Below, in pieces: positions 6,451-14,453 of a stretch of 16,290 nucleotides of DNA. How positions within the stretch are numbered: the first letter of the stretch is position 1; the number at the start of each line of letters is the position of its first letter. A program made the position numbers and the translations under genes. Below the pieces are notes generated by a model that saw nothing but the letters and a program-made list of their open reading frames with translations, did not search any database and was not told the origin of the DNA. The stretch is from Gammaproteobacteria bacterium (GTDB lineage Bacteria; Pseudomonadota; Gammaproteobacteria; UBA5335), in assembly GCA_011620145.1 (NCBI GenBank), contig WOZT01000100.1, forward strand, positions 1-16,290, read 5' to 3'.

Positions 6451-8637
6451 ATGTCCCTGGATGTCAGTGAACGCATCGACCGGGATGGATCCGTCGGACT
6501 GCTCGACATTCCCGGCTATCCGCAGCTGATTCACGAGCTGCAACGCTATCTGGATGAGAGCCAGATCGCCGAGGTGGTTCGCGCCTGTACGTTTGGCATG
6601 GAAGCCCATGCCGGGCAGATTCGGCTGAACGGCGAGCCCTATATCTCGCATCCCGTTGCCGTGGCACGCATTCTGGCCATGATGCGCCTGGATTACCGCA
6701 GCATCATGGCCGCCTTGCTGCATGATGTGATCGAGGATACGCCCACCGCGAAGGAGCACATTGTCCAGCGCTTCGATCCGGAGGTGGCGGAACTGGTGGA
6801 TGGTGTCAGCAAGCTGACCCAGATCCAGTTCAAGTCCAAGGCCGAGGCCCAGGCCGAAAACTTTCTCAAGATGATGCTGGCGATGTCCCAGGATATCCGC
6901 GTCATGCTCATCAAGCTGGCCGACCGGCTCCACAACATGCGTACGCTGGACGTGATGCGACCGGACAAGCGGCGCCGCATTGCCCGCGAGACCTTGACGC
7001 TCTATGCGCCCATCGCCAATCGCCTGGGCATGAACGCCCTGCGCTGCGAGCTTGAAGATCTGAGCTTTGCTGCCTTGTATCCCTTCCGTTATCGGGTGTT
7101 GGCCGAATTGGTCGAACGCGCACGCGGTAATCGCAAGCGTGTGCTGGATCAGGTGGAGGTGGCGCTGGGGGCCGCGCTGGGCCGGGAGAACGTCGTGGCA
7201 CAGGTGATGGGGCGCGACAAGCACCTTTACAGCCTCTATCTGCGCTTGCGCAATCGCGAAACGACGTTCAGCGAACTGGCCGAGATTTATGCCTGCCGCG
7301 TCCAGGTGGAGCGTGTGGACGACTGCTACCGCGCCCTGGGTGTTGCGCACAGCGTCTACAAGCCGGTGCCAGGGCGGTTCCGGGATTACATCGCCATCCC
7401 CAAGGTCAACGGCTATCAGTCCCTGCATACCGTGCTGTTTGGCCCCCATGGGGTGCCCATCGAATTGCAGATCCGCACCCGGGAAATGGACTTGCTGGCC
7501 GAGGTGGGCGTGGTAGCGCACTGGCAATACCCCTTCACGGAGCAAACCGCGCCGGGCGGCACCCAGGACCGCGCGCGCGAATGGATGCACAGCATCCTGG
7601 AAATGCAAAAGCGGGTGGGCAGCTCCCAGGAATTTCTGGAGAGCGTGAAGGGCGACCTGTTTCCCGACGAACTCTATGTCTTCACCCCCAAGGGCCGCAT
7701 CATGCGGCTGCCGGTGGGCGCCACGCCGGTGGATTTCGCCTACGCGGTGCATACGGACATTGGCAACCGTTGCGCCGCGGCCAAGGTGGACCGCCGTGTG
7801 GTGCCGCTGAGCACGCCTTTGCGCAATGGCCAGACGGTGGAAATACTGACCTCCGAATCCGCCCTGCCCAACCCGGCCTGGCTCAATTTCATCATTACCG
7901 CGCGCGCGCGCGCCAACATTCGCCATTACCTCAAGAACCTGAAAACCGACGAGGCCGTGGCCCTGGGCCATCGATTGATGGAGCGCGCCCTGACGGCCTA
8001 TGGGGTGGTGCTGGACCAGATTGACAGCACGGTTTGGGAGCGGGTGCTGGCGGATCTGGGGCTGGGCAGTCTGGATGCGCTGTTGCAGGCCGTGGGGCTG
8101 GGCGAGCACATGGCACCGCTGGTGGCCCGCAGACTGGTCCAGCACGCCGGATTGGGTTCGGATCTCGACGCCTCGTCCGCCGCAGGGGATCGCGCGGCCC
8201 TGGCAATTCAGGGGACCGAAGGCCTGGTGGTCACCTTCGGACGCTGCTGCCATCCCATTCCCGGCGATCGCATCCTGGGCTTCCTCAGCAGTGGACGGGG
8301 CATCGTCATCCATACCCAGAGTTGCCGGAACCTGAGCGAGTACCGCAAGCACCCGGACAAGTGGATCGATGTGCAGTGGGCGGACCATCCGGATCGCGAG
8401 TTTTCCGTCGAGATCCGCATGGAAGCGACCAACCAACGCGGTGTACTGGCCCAGATCACCGCCGAAATGGCCCGCATGGATGCCAACATCGAGCATGTGA
8501 CGGTCGATGAGAAATATGGTCACACCGCCTCCCTGGTGTTCACCCTCACCGTGCGCGACCGGCTGCATCTGGCTCGCATCCTGCGCCACCTGCACGCCAT
8601 GACGTGCGTGATCCGGGTCACGCGCGGCAAATCCTGA
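6451..8637 (+). CDS. spoT: SpoT-type (p)ppGpp hydrolase/synthetase
   Basis: Sets the level of the alarmone (p)ppGpp. 728 residues, against 702 in E. coli, with about 25 extra at the N-terminus. The hydrolase HD domain is intact: His53, His67, HDVIED (91-96) and ADRLHN (Asp158). The synthetase domain includes GRDKHLYSLYLRL (254-266), YIAIPKVNGYQSLHT (313-327) and IELQIRT (Glu338), but residue 278 is Glu where E. coli SpoT has the metal-binding Asp259, and the Lys of the usual YSIYxKM is Arg. A TGS domain lies at about 405-468, the RCCHPIPGD motif at 598-606 and an ACT domain at about 650-728. Asp-to-Glu may weaken synthesis (inference). The ribosome-binding site is weak (AGGA, 11 bases upstream). 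The only alternative reading is the paralogue RelA, which the intact HD motif argues against. Confidence 0.95.
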   Translation: MSLDVSERIDRDGSVGLLDIPGYPQLIHELQRYLDESQIAEVVRACTFGMEAHAGQIRLNGEPYISHPVAVARILAMMRLDYRSIMAALLHDVIEDTPTAKEHIVQRFDPEVAELVDGVSKLTQIQFKSKAEAQAENFLKMMLAMSQDIRVMLIKLADRLHNMRTLDVMRPDKRRRIARETLTLYAPIANRLGMNALRCELEDLSFAALYPFRYRVLAELVERARGNRKRVLDQVEVALGAALGRENVVAQVMGRDKHLYSLYLRLRNRETTFSELAEIYACRVQVERVDDCYRALGVAHSVYKPVPGRFRDYIAIPKVNGYQSLHTVLFGPHGVPIELQIRTREMDLLAEVGVVAHWQYPFTEQTAPGGTQDRAREWMHSILEMQKRVGSSQEFLESVKGDLFPDELYVFTPKGRIMRLPVGATPVDFAYAVHTDIGNRCAAAKVDRRVVPLSTPLRNGQTVEILTSESALPNPAWLNFIITARARANIRHYLKNLKTDEAVALGHRLMERALTAYGVVLDQIDSTVWERVLADLGLGSLDALLQAVGLGEHMAPLVARRLVQHAGLGSDLDASSAAGDRAALAIQGTEGLVVTFGRCCHPIPGDRILGFLSSGRGIVIHTQSCRNLSEYRKHPDKWIDVQWADHPDREFSVEIRMEATNQRGVLAQITAEMARMDANIEHVTVDEKYGHTASLVFTLTVRDRLHLARILRHLHAMTCVIRVTRGKS

Positions 8638-8650
8638 GTGATCAATCGGT

Positions 8651-8656
8651 CATAAT
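8651..8656 (+). promoter_or_regulatory. Possible -10 element ahead of ridA
   Basis: CATAAT matches five of six -10 positions and lies 26 bases before the ridA ATG, just after the spoT stop. The expected -35 position (about 8628-8633) has no clear match, so this is weak evidence for an internal promoter. Confidence 0.3.
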
Positions 8657-8681
8657 GGGGGCCTGTGCTCGGGAGTTCCCT

Positions 8682-9062
8682 ATGACCCGTACCGCCATCC
8701 AGACGGCCGACGCGCCCCAGGCCATCGGCCCCTACAGCCAAGCCGTCCGCGCGGGAGGCTTGCTGTTCCTGTCCGGCCAGATTCCCCTTGATCCTGCCAG
8801 CGGCGAGCTGGTGGCGGGTTCAATCGAGATCCAGACACGCCGGGTGCTGGACAATCTCGTCGCGGTGGCCCGAGCGGGCGGCAGCGATCTGGATCGCGTC
8901 GTGAAAGTGACGGTTTATCTTGTTGACCTGTCCCATTTCGCGGCGGTGAACGCCGTGATGGCGGCGTATTTCCAGGCGCCTTATCCGGCCCGCGCCGTAC
9001 TGGGTGTGGCCGCCTTGCCGCGCGGCGCGGCGATTGAAATCGAGGCAGTGTGTCTCGTCTAG
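8682..9062 (+). CDS. ridA: Reactive enamine/imine deaminase RidA
   Basis: RidA (YjgF/YER057c/UK114 family) hydrolyses reactive 2-aminoacrylate and related imines released by PLP enzymes such as threonine dehydratase. 126 residues, against 128 in E. coli. Family landmarks are QAIGPYSQAV (13-22), LFLSGQIPLDP (28-38), YPARAV with the catalytic Arg104, and AIEIEAV with Glu119. The ATG at 8682 is preceded by GGGAG about seven bases upstream; the frame is open further back but overlaps spoT. recG starts six bases after its stop. The spoT-ridA-recG order is common in Gammaproteobacteria. Confidence 0.95.
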   Translation: MTRTAIQTADAPQAIGPYSQAVRAGGLLFLSGQIPLDPASGELVAGSIEIQTRRVLDNLVAVARAGGSDLDRVVKVTVYLVDLSHFAAVNAVMAAYFQAPYPARAVLGVAALPRGAAIEIEAVCLV

Positions 9063-9068
9063 ACCCGC

Positions 9069-11144
9069 ATGGCTAAGCGCGATTCCCAGGCCGCCGCGCG
9101 CGCGTCGCGCGCCGTGCAGCCTGCCGACGCAGCCTTGAGGCAGCTGGTCACCCGCCTGGGCCTGCGCCAGCCCCACGAACTGCTATTCCATCTGCCCCTG
9201 CGTTATGAGGATCACACCCGGCTAACGGCCTTGGATGCGCTGCGTGCGGGCGCGCCGACACTAATCGAAGGGGAGATCCTGCAGGTGCAAGCCGCCCCCG
9301 GACGGCGACCGGGGCTGTGGCTGCGTCTGGGCGATGGGCGCGGCGTCATCGATGTGCGGTTTTTCCGGGTGGTGCCCGCCCAGCGCAAGACCTGGCAGGT
9401 CGGAGCGCGGTTGCGCTGCCATGGCGTGGTGCGGGCCGGGGTGTATGGCTTCGAAATGACGCACCCCAGTTGCCGCCTGGTGCAGTCGGGACAACCGCTT
9501 CCCGAGCGCGCCTTGGCGATCTATCCCACCGTGGCAGGCGTTTCCCAGGATCGGTTGCGCCGCGCGGTGGCGGATCTGCTGGCGCGACTGCCCGCAATGG
9601 GGCTAGGAGAAACCTTGCCCGCTGCGCGCCGCCACGCCTTGGGGCTGATGGCGCTGGAGGAGGCATTGCAGGTGTTGCATGCGCCTCTGCCTCAGCAGAT
9701 TGAATCCGTGCAGGCGGCGGGACATCCGGCGCGCCGGCGCTTGGCCTGGGAGGAATTGCTGGCGGATCAGTTGGTGTTGCGGCGGCGCCGCTACCGGGCC
9801 CGGTCTCAGGTGGCGCCGGCGCTGGTCGATGCGGACGGGATCGGCGATCGGGTGGAAGCGGCGCTTGGTTTTGCCCTGACAGCGGCCCAGCGGCGCGTGC
9901 TGGAAGAAGTGCGGACCGACCTGGCCCGGCCGATCCCGATGCTGCGTCTGGTGCAGGGGGACGTGGGATCGGGCAAGACGGCGGTCGCGGCCCTGGCGGC
10001 GGCAATGGCCTTGGGTGGGGGCTGGCAGGTGGCCCTGATGGCGCCTACCGAATTGCTGGCCGAGCAGCACGTGAAGAATTTCCACCGCTGGTTCGCGCCG
10101 GTCGGGATCGAGCCGCTGGCGCTGTTGGGCCGATTGGGCGCGCCGGCGCGCCGGGCCGTAGCGGCCATGCTCGCAACCGACCAGCCGGCACTGGTGGTGG
10201 GTACCCATGCGCTGTTCCAGGACTGGCTGCGCTTTGGCCGCCTGGGACTGGTCATGGTGGACGAGCAGCATCGCTTCGGCGTACAGCAGCGCTTGGCGCT
10301 GCAGGAAAAGGGCAGCGGACTCGCGCCCCATCAGCTGGTGCTGACGGCGACGCCCATTCCACGCACCCTGGCCATGGGCCTGTTTGCGGATCTGGACGTC
10401 TCGGTCATCGACGCCTTGCCGCCGGGGCGGGCGGGCGTGCGCACGGTGGTGTTGCCGGCCCGTCGGCGCGACGAGGTGGCGGAACGGGTGCGTGCGGCCT
10501 GCCGGATGGGTGCCCAGGTGTATTGGGTCTGTCCCTTGATCGAGGATTCGGAGCAAGCGCAGGGAGAGGCGGCGGAGGCGCTGTTTGCGCGCCTGGGCGA
10601 GGCGTTTCCTGACCTGCGCCTGGGATTGGTCCATGGCCGACTGGGTAGTGCGCAGCGCGCAGCCGCGATGACGGCCTTCGTCCAGGGCGCGCTGGATGTG
10701 CTGGTGGCCACCACGGTGATCGAGGTAGGGGTGGATGTGCCCAAGGCCACGGTGATGGTGGTGGAGAACGCCGAGCGCTTTGGCTTGGCCCAGTTGCACC
10801 AGTTGCGCGGCCGGGTCGGGCGGGGGACGGCGCCGGGGAGTTGCGTGCTGTTGTATGAGGGGCCGTTGTCGCCGACGGCGCGCGCGCGCCTGGAGACCTT
10901 GCGCGAGGTTCAGGACGGCTTCGAGATTGCCCGCCGGGATCTGGAGCTGCGCGGGGCTGGGGAGTGGCTGGGCACCCGGCAGACCGGGGAGCGGCGCTGG
11001 CGCGTGGCCGATCCGGTGGCCGACGCTGATCTGATGGCCGAGGCCCAGATCGAGGCGGATCGGTTGTTGGCGGAGGATCCGGCGTTGGCCGAGCGCTTGA
11101 TTGACCGCTGGCAACAGGAGGCGGACCGCTATGCCGGGGCCTGA
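9069..11144 (+). CDS. recG: ATP-dependent DNA helicase RecG
   Basis: Branched-DNA helicase that remodels stalled forks, R-loops and Holliday junctions. 691 residues, against 693 in E. coli. The N-terminal wedge domain contains LLFHLPLRYEDHTRL (39-53). Helicase motifs follow: GDVGSGKT (297-304, Lys303), APTELLAEQH, DEQHRFGV (398-405), TATPIPRTLAM, VATTVIEVGVDVP, QLHQLRGRVGRG and a C-terminal LELRGAGEWLGTRQTG. The family's GVG loop near the N-terminus is replaced (see findings). No Shine-Dalgarno sequence is visible and ridA ends six bases before, so translation is probably coupled. Confidence 0.97.
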   Translation: MAKRDSQAAARASRAVQPADAALRQLVTRLGLRQPHELLFHLPLRYEDHTRLTALDALRAGAPTLIEGEILQVQAAPGRRPGLWLRLGDGRGVIDVRFFRVVPAQRKTWQVGARLRCHGVVRAGVYGFEMTHPSCRLVQSGQPLPERALAIYPTVAGVSQDRLRRAVADLLARLPAMGLGETLPAARRHALGLMALEEALQVLHAPLPQQIESVQAAGHPARRRLAWEELLADQLVLRRRRYRARSQVAPALVDADGIGDRVEAALGFALTAAQRRVLEEVRTDLARPIPMLRLVQGDVGSGKTAVAALAAAMALGGGWQVALMAPTELLAEQHVKNFHRWFAPVGIEPLALLGRLGAPARRAVAAMLATDQPALVVGTHALFQDWLRFGRLGLVMVDEQHRFGVQQRLALQEKGSGLAPHQLVLTATPIPRTLAMGLFADLDVSVIDALPPGRAGVRTVVLPARRRDEVAERVRAACRMGAQVYWVCPLIEDSEQAQGEAAEALFARLGEAFPDLRLGLVHGRLGSAQRAAAMTAFVQGALDVLVATTVIEVGVDVPKATVMVVENAERFGLAQLHQLRGRVGRGTAPGSCVLLYEGPLSPTARARLETLREVQDGFEIARRDLELRGAGEWLGTRQTGERRWRVADPVADADLMAEAQIEADRLLAEDPALAERLIDRWQQEADRYAGA

Positions 11145-11730
11145 TGGGGGCGTTCCCTTGCGTGGACGCATGGACACCGTGCGCTGGCAGACGCTGGCCG
11201 CCGGTCGTGTGCGCCTGCCCCGGATCTGGCATGCCGCACTGTTGCAGACCGGTTCCTTGACGGCCCGCCTGCGGGGCTGTTGCGGCGAGCGCTTCGCTGT
11301 GCGCGTACTGGCCGAGACACCCGCGCGGCTCGCCTGGCGCGATGCCCGCGCCCTGGGCCTGCCGGTGGGAGCACCGCTGCGTTTGCGCGAGGTCTATCTG
11401 TGTTGCGGCGAGGAGCCCGTGGTCTATGCCTGCAGCCTGTTGCCGTTGGCGGCGGCGCGGGGTCGCTGGCGGGGTTTGATGCGACTGGGCAGCCGTCCCC
11501 TGGGTGAACTGCTGTTCGCCCATCCGGATGTTCGGCGCGGCCCCATGGCGCTGGGCCGTCTTCGACCGGGCTCAATCGCCCACCGGGCCTTGAGTCGGGG
11601 CTTGGCCGTGCCCCCCGGCGTCGTGTGGGGACGACGCTCGCAGTTCGCGCTGCCGGGGGCAGCGGTGGTGGTTTGTGAATTCTTTTTGCCTGCGGCTTTG
11701 GATGTGTTGCATGACAAACGCGCCCCGTAA
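11131..11730 (+). CDS. ubiC: Chorismate lyase
   Basis: Converts chorismate to 4-hydroxybenzoate and pyruvate, the first committed step of ubiquinone synthesis. 199 residues, longer than E. coli UbiC (165), with extra sequence at both ends. Recognisable segments are GSLTARL (41-47), LRLREVYL with Arg86 (E. coli Arg76), LGSRPLGELLF (119-129), VWGRRS (165-170) and VCEFFLP with Glu183 (E. coli Glu155). The usual ARS before LLP reads ACS here. The ATG at 11131 has a strong AGGAGG (11116-11121) nine bases upstream and overlaps the recG end by 14 bases; ubiA starts inside its last codons. The order ubiC-ubiA matches the pathway order. Confidence 0.9.
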   Translation: MPGPDGGVPLRGRMDTVRWQTLAAGRVRLPRIWHAALLQTGSLTARLRGCCGERFAVRVLAETPARLAWRDARALGLPVGAPLRLREVYLCCGEEPVVYACSLLPLAAARGRWRGLMRLGSRPLGELLFAHPDVRRGPMALGRLRPGSIAHRALSRGLAVPPGVVWGRRSQFALPGAAVVVCEFFLPAALDVLHDKRAP

Positions 11731-12652
11731 ACCCGATTCGCTCATGCGGCGACTGGACCGCCTGTGGCAGCGCTGGCCGGTCTACGCGCCCACGGTGCGC
11801 GCCCGACTGGGGCAATACGCGCTGTTGATGCGCTGGGATCGACCGATCGGCGCCCTGCTGCTGCTGTGGCCCATGCTGTGGGCGCTGTGGCTGGCGGGCA
11901 ATGGCCGGCCCAATGCGGGTGTGGTGGCGGTGTTCGTGTCCGGGGTCTGGGTGATGCGTTCGGCGGGGTGCGTCATCAACGATTACCTCGATCGGCATGT
12001 CGATGCCTTCGTCGAGCGCACCCGTGACCGGCCGCTGGCCGCCGGGCGGGTGCTGCCGCAGGAGGCGCTGGCTCTGTTCGGCCTGTTGATGGGGGTGGCC
12101 CTGGTGCTGGCCTTGCTGAGCAATCGCATGACCCTGCTGCTCGCTTTCGGCGGGGCCTTCCTCGCCGCCACCTACCCACTGATGAAGCGCTATACCCATC
12201 TGCCCCAGGTCTATCTGGGCGCGGCGTTCGGCTGGGCCGTGCCCATGGCCTGGGCCGGGCAGACCGGCCAGTTTCCGCCACCGCTGGCCTGGCTGGTGTT
12301 CCTCACGGCAGTGGTGTGGGCGGTGATCTATGACACCCAGTACGCCATGGTGGACCGGGACGATGATCTCAAGATCGGCGTCAAATCCACCGCCATCCTG
12401 TTCGGGGAGCAGGATCGGGCCATCCTCGCCGCCCTGCAGGGCTTGATGGTGCTGGCCTTGTTCCTGATCGGGCGGCAGGCGGGCCTGGGCTGGCCGTATT
12501 TCCTGTCGCTGGCGGGGGTGGTGGCGTTGTTTGCCTACCAGCAACGGCTGATGCGGGATCGCAGCCGGGCCGGTGCTTTCGCCGCTTTTCGCAACAACAA
12601 CTGGGTGGGCGGTGTGGTCTTCGCCGGCATCCTTGGCGCCTATCTGGTTTGA
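11711..12652 (+). CDS. ubiA: 4-hydroxybenzoate polyprenyltransferase
   Basis: Integral membrane enzyme that attaches the polyprenyl chain to 4-hydroxybenzoate in ubiquinone synthesis. 313 residues, against 290 in E. coli, the excess being N-terminal. The two Asp-rich prenyl diphosphate and Mg-binding motifs are NDYLDRHVD (90-98) and YDTQYAMVDRDDD (207-219). Also typical are RWDRPIGALLLLWP, YPLMKRYTHLPQ and the C-terminal FRNNNWVG. Several hydrophobic helices are evident (for example 45-62, 71-84, 121-155, 193-207, 241-254, 262-276, 299-312). The ATG at 11711 overlaps ubiC by 20 bases and has a poor ribosome-binding site; the ATG at 11744 is an alternative giving 302 residues. Confidence 0.95.
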   Translation: MTNAPRKPDSLMRRLDRLWQRWPVYAPTVRARLGQYALLMRWDRPIGALLLLWPMLWALWLAGNGRPNAGVVAVFVSGVWVMRSAGCVINDYLDRHVDAFVERTRDRPLAAGRVLPQEALALFGLLMGVALVLALLSNRMTLLLAFGGAFLAATYPLMKRYTHLPQVYLGAAFGWAVPMAWAGQTGQFPPPLAWLVFLTAVVWAVIYDTQYAMVDRDDDLKIGVKSTAILFGEQDRAILAALQGLMVLALFLIGRQAGLGWPYFLSLAGVVALFAYQQRLMRDRSRAGAFAAFRNNNWVGGVVFAGILGAYLV

Positions 12653-13371
12653 GCCGGGGCGTGTTCCGGGGTGCTGCGCGCCGGCGTCCACACCTCGATC
12701 TGCATGCTCCCGGCCGCGCGCAGGGCCAGGCTCATCGCCGTGAGCGTGCTGCCGGTGGTGAGCACGTCATCGATCAGCGCGACATGGGCAGGTGGGGCGC
12801 CATCAATGGCGAAGGCCCCGCGCAGGTTGCGGGCACGCGCCGCAGCGGTCAGTCCCACCTGGGGCGCGGTCGCGCGGATGCGCCGGGCGAGGTCGTCGCG
12901 CAGCGGGATAGCGAAATGCCGGGCCAGCGGCAAGGCCAGTTCGCGCGCCTGGTTGAATCCCCGTTCCCGCAGGCGGTTGGGGTGCAGGGGGACGGGGATC
13001 AGCGCCGCAGGCCAGGGCGTATGCCGCTCCGATTGCAGGGCCTGCGCCAGCAGCTCACCCAACAGGCGAGCCCGCGCCAGGCGTCCGTGAAACTTCAGTT
13101 GCTGCACCAGGGCATCGACCGGCAAGGCATAGTGCAGGGCGCTGAAGGCGATGTCCCAGGCAGGCGGGTGGCTCAGGCAGGCGCCGCAGCGCCATGCCGA
13201 CGCCCCTGCGGGCAGGGGTCGGGCGCAGCCGGGGCAGGCCGAGGTGTTCCAGGGTAAATCCGCCCGGCAGGCGGCGCACAGGTCCAATCCCGGCATGCCC
13301 GGATTGCCGCACAAAGTGCAGCGCCAGGGCAGCAGCCAAGCCATGGCGCCGCGCCGAATCCGGTTAACCAC
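12640..13371 (-). CDS. comF: ComF family protein (GntX-like, phosphoribosyltransferase fold)
   Basis: ComF proteins are needed for uptake of transforming DNA in naturally competent bacteria and for use of DNA as food in E. coli (GntX); their chemistry is not settled. 243 residues with the chosen start. The N-terminal zinc-binding part has Cys pairs 18/21, 32/35, 46/49 and 62/65. The C-terminal phosphoribosyltransferase part shows [24 protein letters not shown] and the PRPP loop [15 protein letters not shown] take the GTG at 13371 because AAGG lies seven bases upstream; a TTG at 13377 and an ATG at 13344 are alternatives. Its end overlaps the convergent ubiA by 13 bases, and its start sits inside the putative biotin operator. 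Confidence 0.88.
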   Translation of the reverse strand: MVNRIRRGAMAWLLPWRCTLCGNPGMPGLDLCAACRADLPWNTSACPGCARPLPAGASAWRCGACLSHPPAWDIAFSALHYALPVDALVQQLKFHGRLARARLLGELLAQALQSERHTPWPAALIPVPLHPNRLRERGFNQARELALPLARHFAIPLRDDLARRIRATAPQVGLTAAARARNLRGAFAIDGAPPAHVALIDDVLTTGSTLTAMSLALRAAGSMQIEVWTPARSTPEHAPAQTR

Positions 13372-13393
13372 GACCAAGCCTTTTGGTTGACAG
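13361..13393. promoter_or_regulatory. Putative BirA operator (biotin repressor site)
   Basis: CGGTTAACC, 15 bases, then GGTTGACAG. The published BirA consensus is about TTGTAAACC-N14/15-GGTTTACAA; the left half matches six of nine and the right half seven of nine positions, with the expected spacing. The halves are an inverted repeat at seven of nine positions. It covers the -35 of the bioB promoter and the comF start. Binding is inferred. Confidence 0.55.
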
Positions 13394-13414
13394 CCCGCTG
13401 GTCAGCCTTAAGAT
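13387..13414 (+). promoter_or_regulatory. Sigma-70 promoter for bioB-bioF-bioC
   Basis: A perfect -35 TTGACA (13387-13392), a 16-base spacer and TAAGAT (13409-13414, four of six). Transcription would start near 13421, leaving about 37 bases before the bioB ATG. The -35 is inside the BirA-like inverted repeat, so bound repressor would block RNA polymerase. Confidence 0.6.
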
Positions 13415-13457
13415 GTCTGCCCATCGTCGCTGTGGCGATCTGCCAAGGAATACAGCC

Positions 13458-14453
13458 ATGCTCACCCCGTCATCCGTCCTCGCGCAATCGATTCGCCATG
13501 ACTGGTTGGCCGAGGAAGTCCAGGCCCTGTTTGCCTGGTCCTTTCCGGATCTGCTCTTCACCGCCCAGAGCCTGCATCGACGCCACTTCGATCCCGGCGC
13601 GGTGCAGATCAGCACCTTGCTCAGCATCAAGACCGGGGGCTGTCCGGAGGATTGCGCCTATTGCCCGCAAAGCGTGCACTTCGACACGGGAGTGGAGCGG
13701 CAGAAGCTGATGGAGCTTGAGACGGTGCTGGCGGCGGCCCGGCGGGCCCGCGACGCCGGTGCCACCCGCTTCTGCATGGGCGCGGCCTGGCGCAATCCCC
13801 GCCAGCGCGATCTGGAACGGGTGGGGGCCATGGTGGCCGGGGTGCGGGCGCTGGGCCTGGAAACCTGCGTCACCCTGGGCATGCTGGAGGCTGAGCAGGC
13901 GCGCTATCTTGCCGAGTGCGGGCTCGACTACTACAACCACAACCTCGACACTTCGCCTGAGTATTACGAGGCGGTCATTTCCACCCGCACCTACCAGGAC
14001 CGCCTGGACACGCTGGCTCACGTGCGGGCGGCGGGGGTCCGGGTTTGCTGTGGAGGCATCATCGGCATGGGCGAGGATGTGGTGGATCGGGCCGAATTGC
14101 TGCGTACCCTGGCCAACCTGCCGGTGCATCCGGAGAGCGTGCCCATCAATCAACTGGTGCAGGTGGCGGGCACGCCACTGGCGGGCGTGGCCAGCGTGGA
14201 TCCGCTGGACTTCGTGCGGGTCGTGGCGGTGGCGCGCATTCTCATGCCCCAATCCCATGTCCGCCTGTCAGCGGGCCGCACGGACATGAGCCCGGAGATG
14301 CAGGCCCTGTGTTTCCTGGCGGGCGCCAATTCGCTGTTCTACGGCGAACGCTTGCTGACCACGCCCAATCCCGATGGCGATGCCGATCTGGCGCTGCTGG
14401 CCCGGCTCGGGCTGCGGCCAGAGGACGGTGGCTCCCGGGTGGCGGCGGAGTGA
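13458..14453 (+). CDS. bioB: Biotin synthase
   Basis: Radical SAM enzyme that inserts sulfur into dethiobiotin, the last step of biotin synthesis. 331 residues, against 346 in E. coli. The 4Fe-4S motif [13 protein letters not shown] gives Cys62, Cys66 and Cys69. The 2Fe-2S ligands are Cys106 (RFCMGAAWR), Cys137 (ETCVTLGML), Cys197 ([12 protein letters not shown]) and Arg269 (VRLSAGR). [13 protein letters not shown] and the C-terminal [17 protein letters not shown] are also typical. The ATG at 13458 is chosen for AAGGA eight bases upstream; earlier in-frame starts lie within the promoter. The last bases overlap the bioF start. Confidence 0.97.
   Translation: MLTPSSVLAQSIRHDWLAEEVQALFAWSFPDLLFTAQSLHRRHFDPGAVQISTLLSIKTGGCPEDCAYCPQSVHFDTGVERQKLMELETVLAAARRARDAGATRFCMGAAWRNPRQRDLERVGAMVAGVRALGLETCVTLGMLEAEQARYLAECGLDYYNHNLDTSPEYYEAVISTRTYQDRLDTLAHVRAAGVRVCCGGIIGMGEDVVDRAELLRTLANLPVHPESVPINQLVQVAGTPLAGVASVDPLDFVRVVAVARILMPQSHVRLSAGRTDMSPEMQALCFLAGANSLFYGERLLTTPNPDGDADLALLARLGLRPEDGGSRVAAE

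Noticed and set aside
7899..7912. Alternating (CG)7 tract in spoT, possible Z-DNA
   Set aside because: Explained by Ala and Arg codons in a conserved coding segment of a GC-rich gene.
6343..8595. Long antisense open frame of 750 codons over spoT
   Set aside because: Shadow of a high-GC gene in another frame; spoT on the plus strand is unmistakable.
9603..11177. Long antisense open frame of 524 codons over recG
   Set aside because: Low-complexity Arg/Gln/His-rich translation typical of a high-GC shadow; recG is intact on the plus strand.
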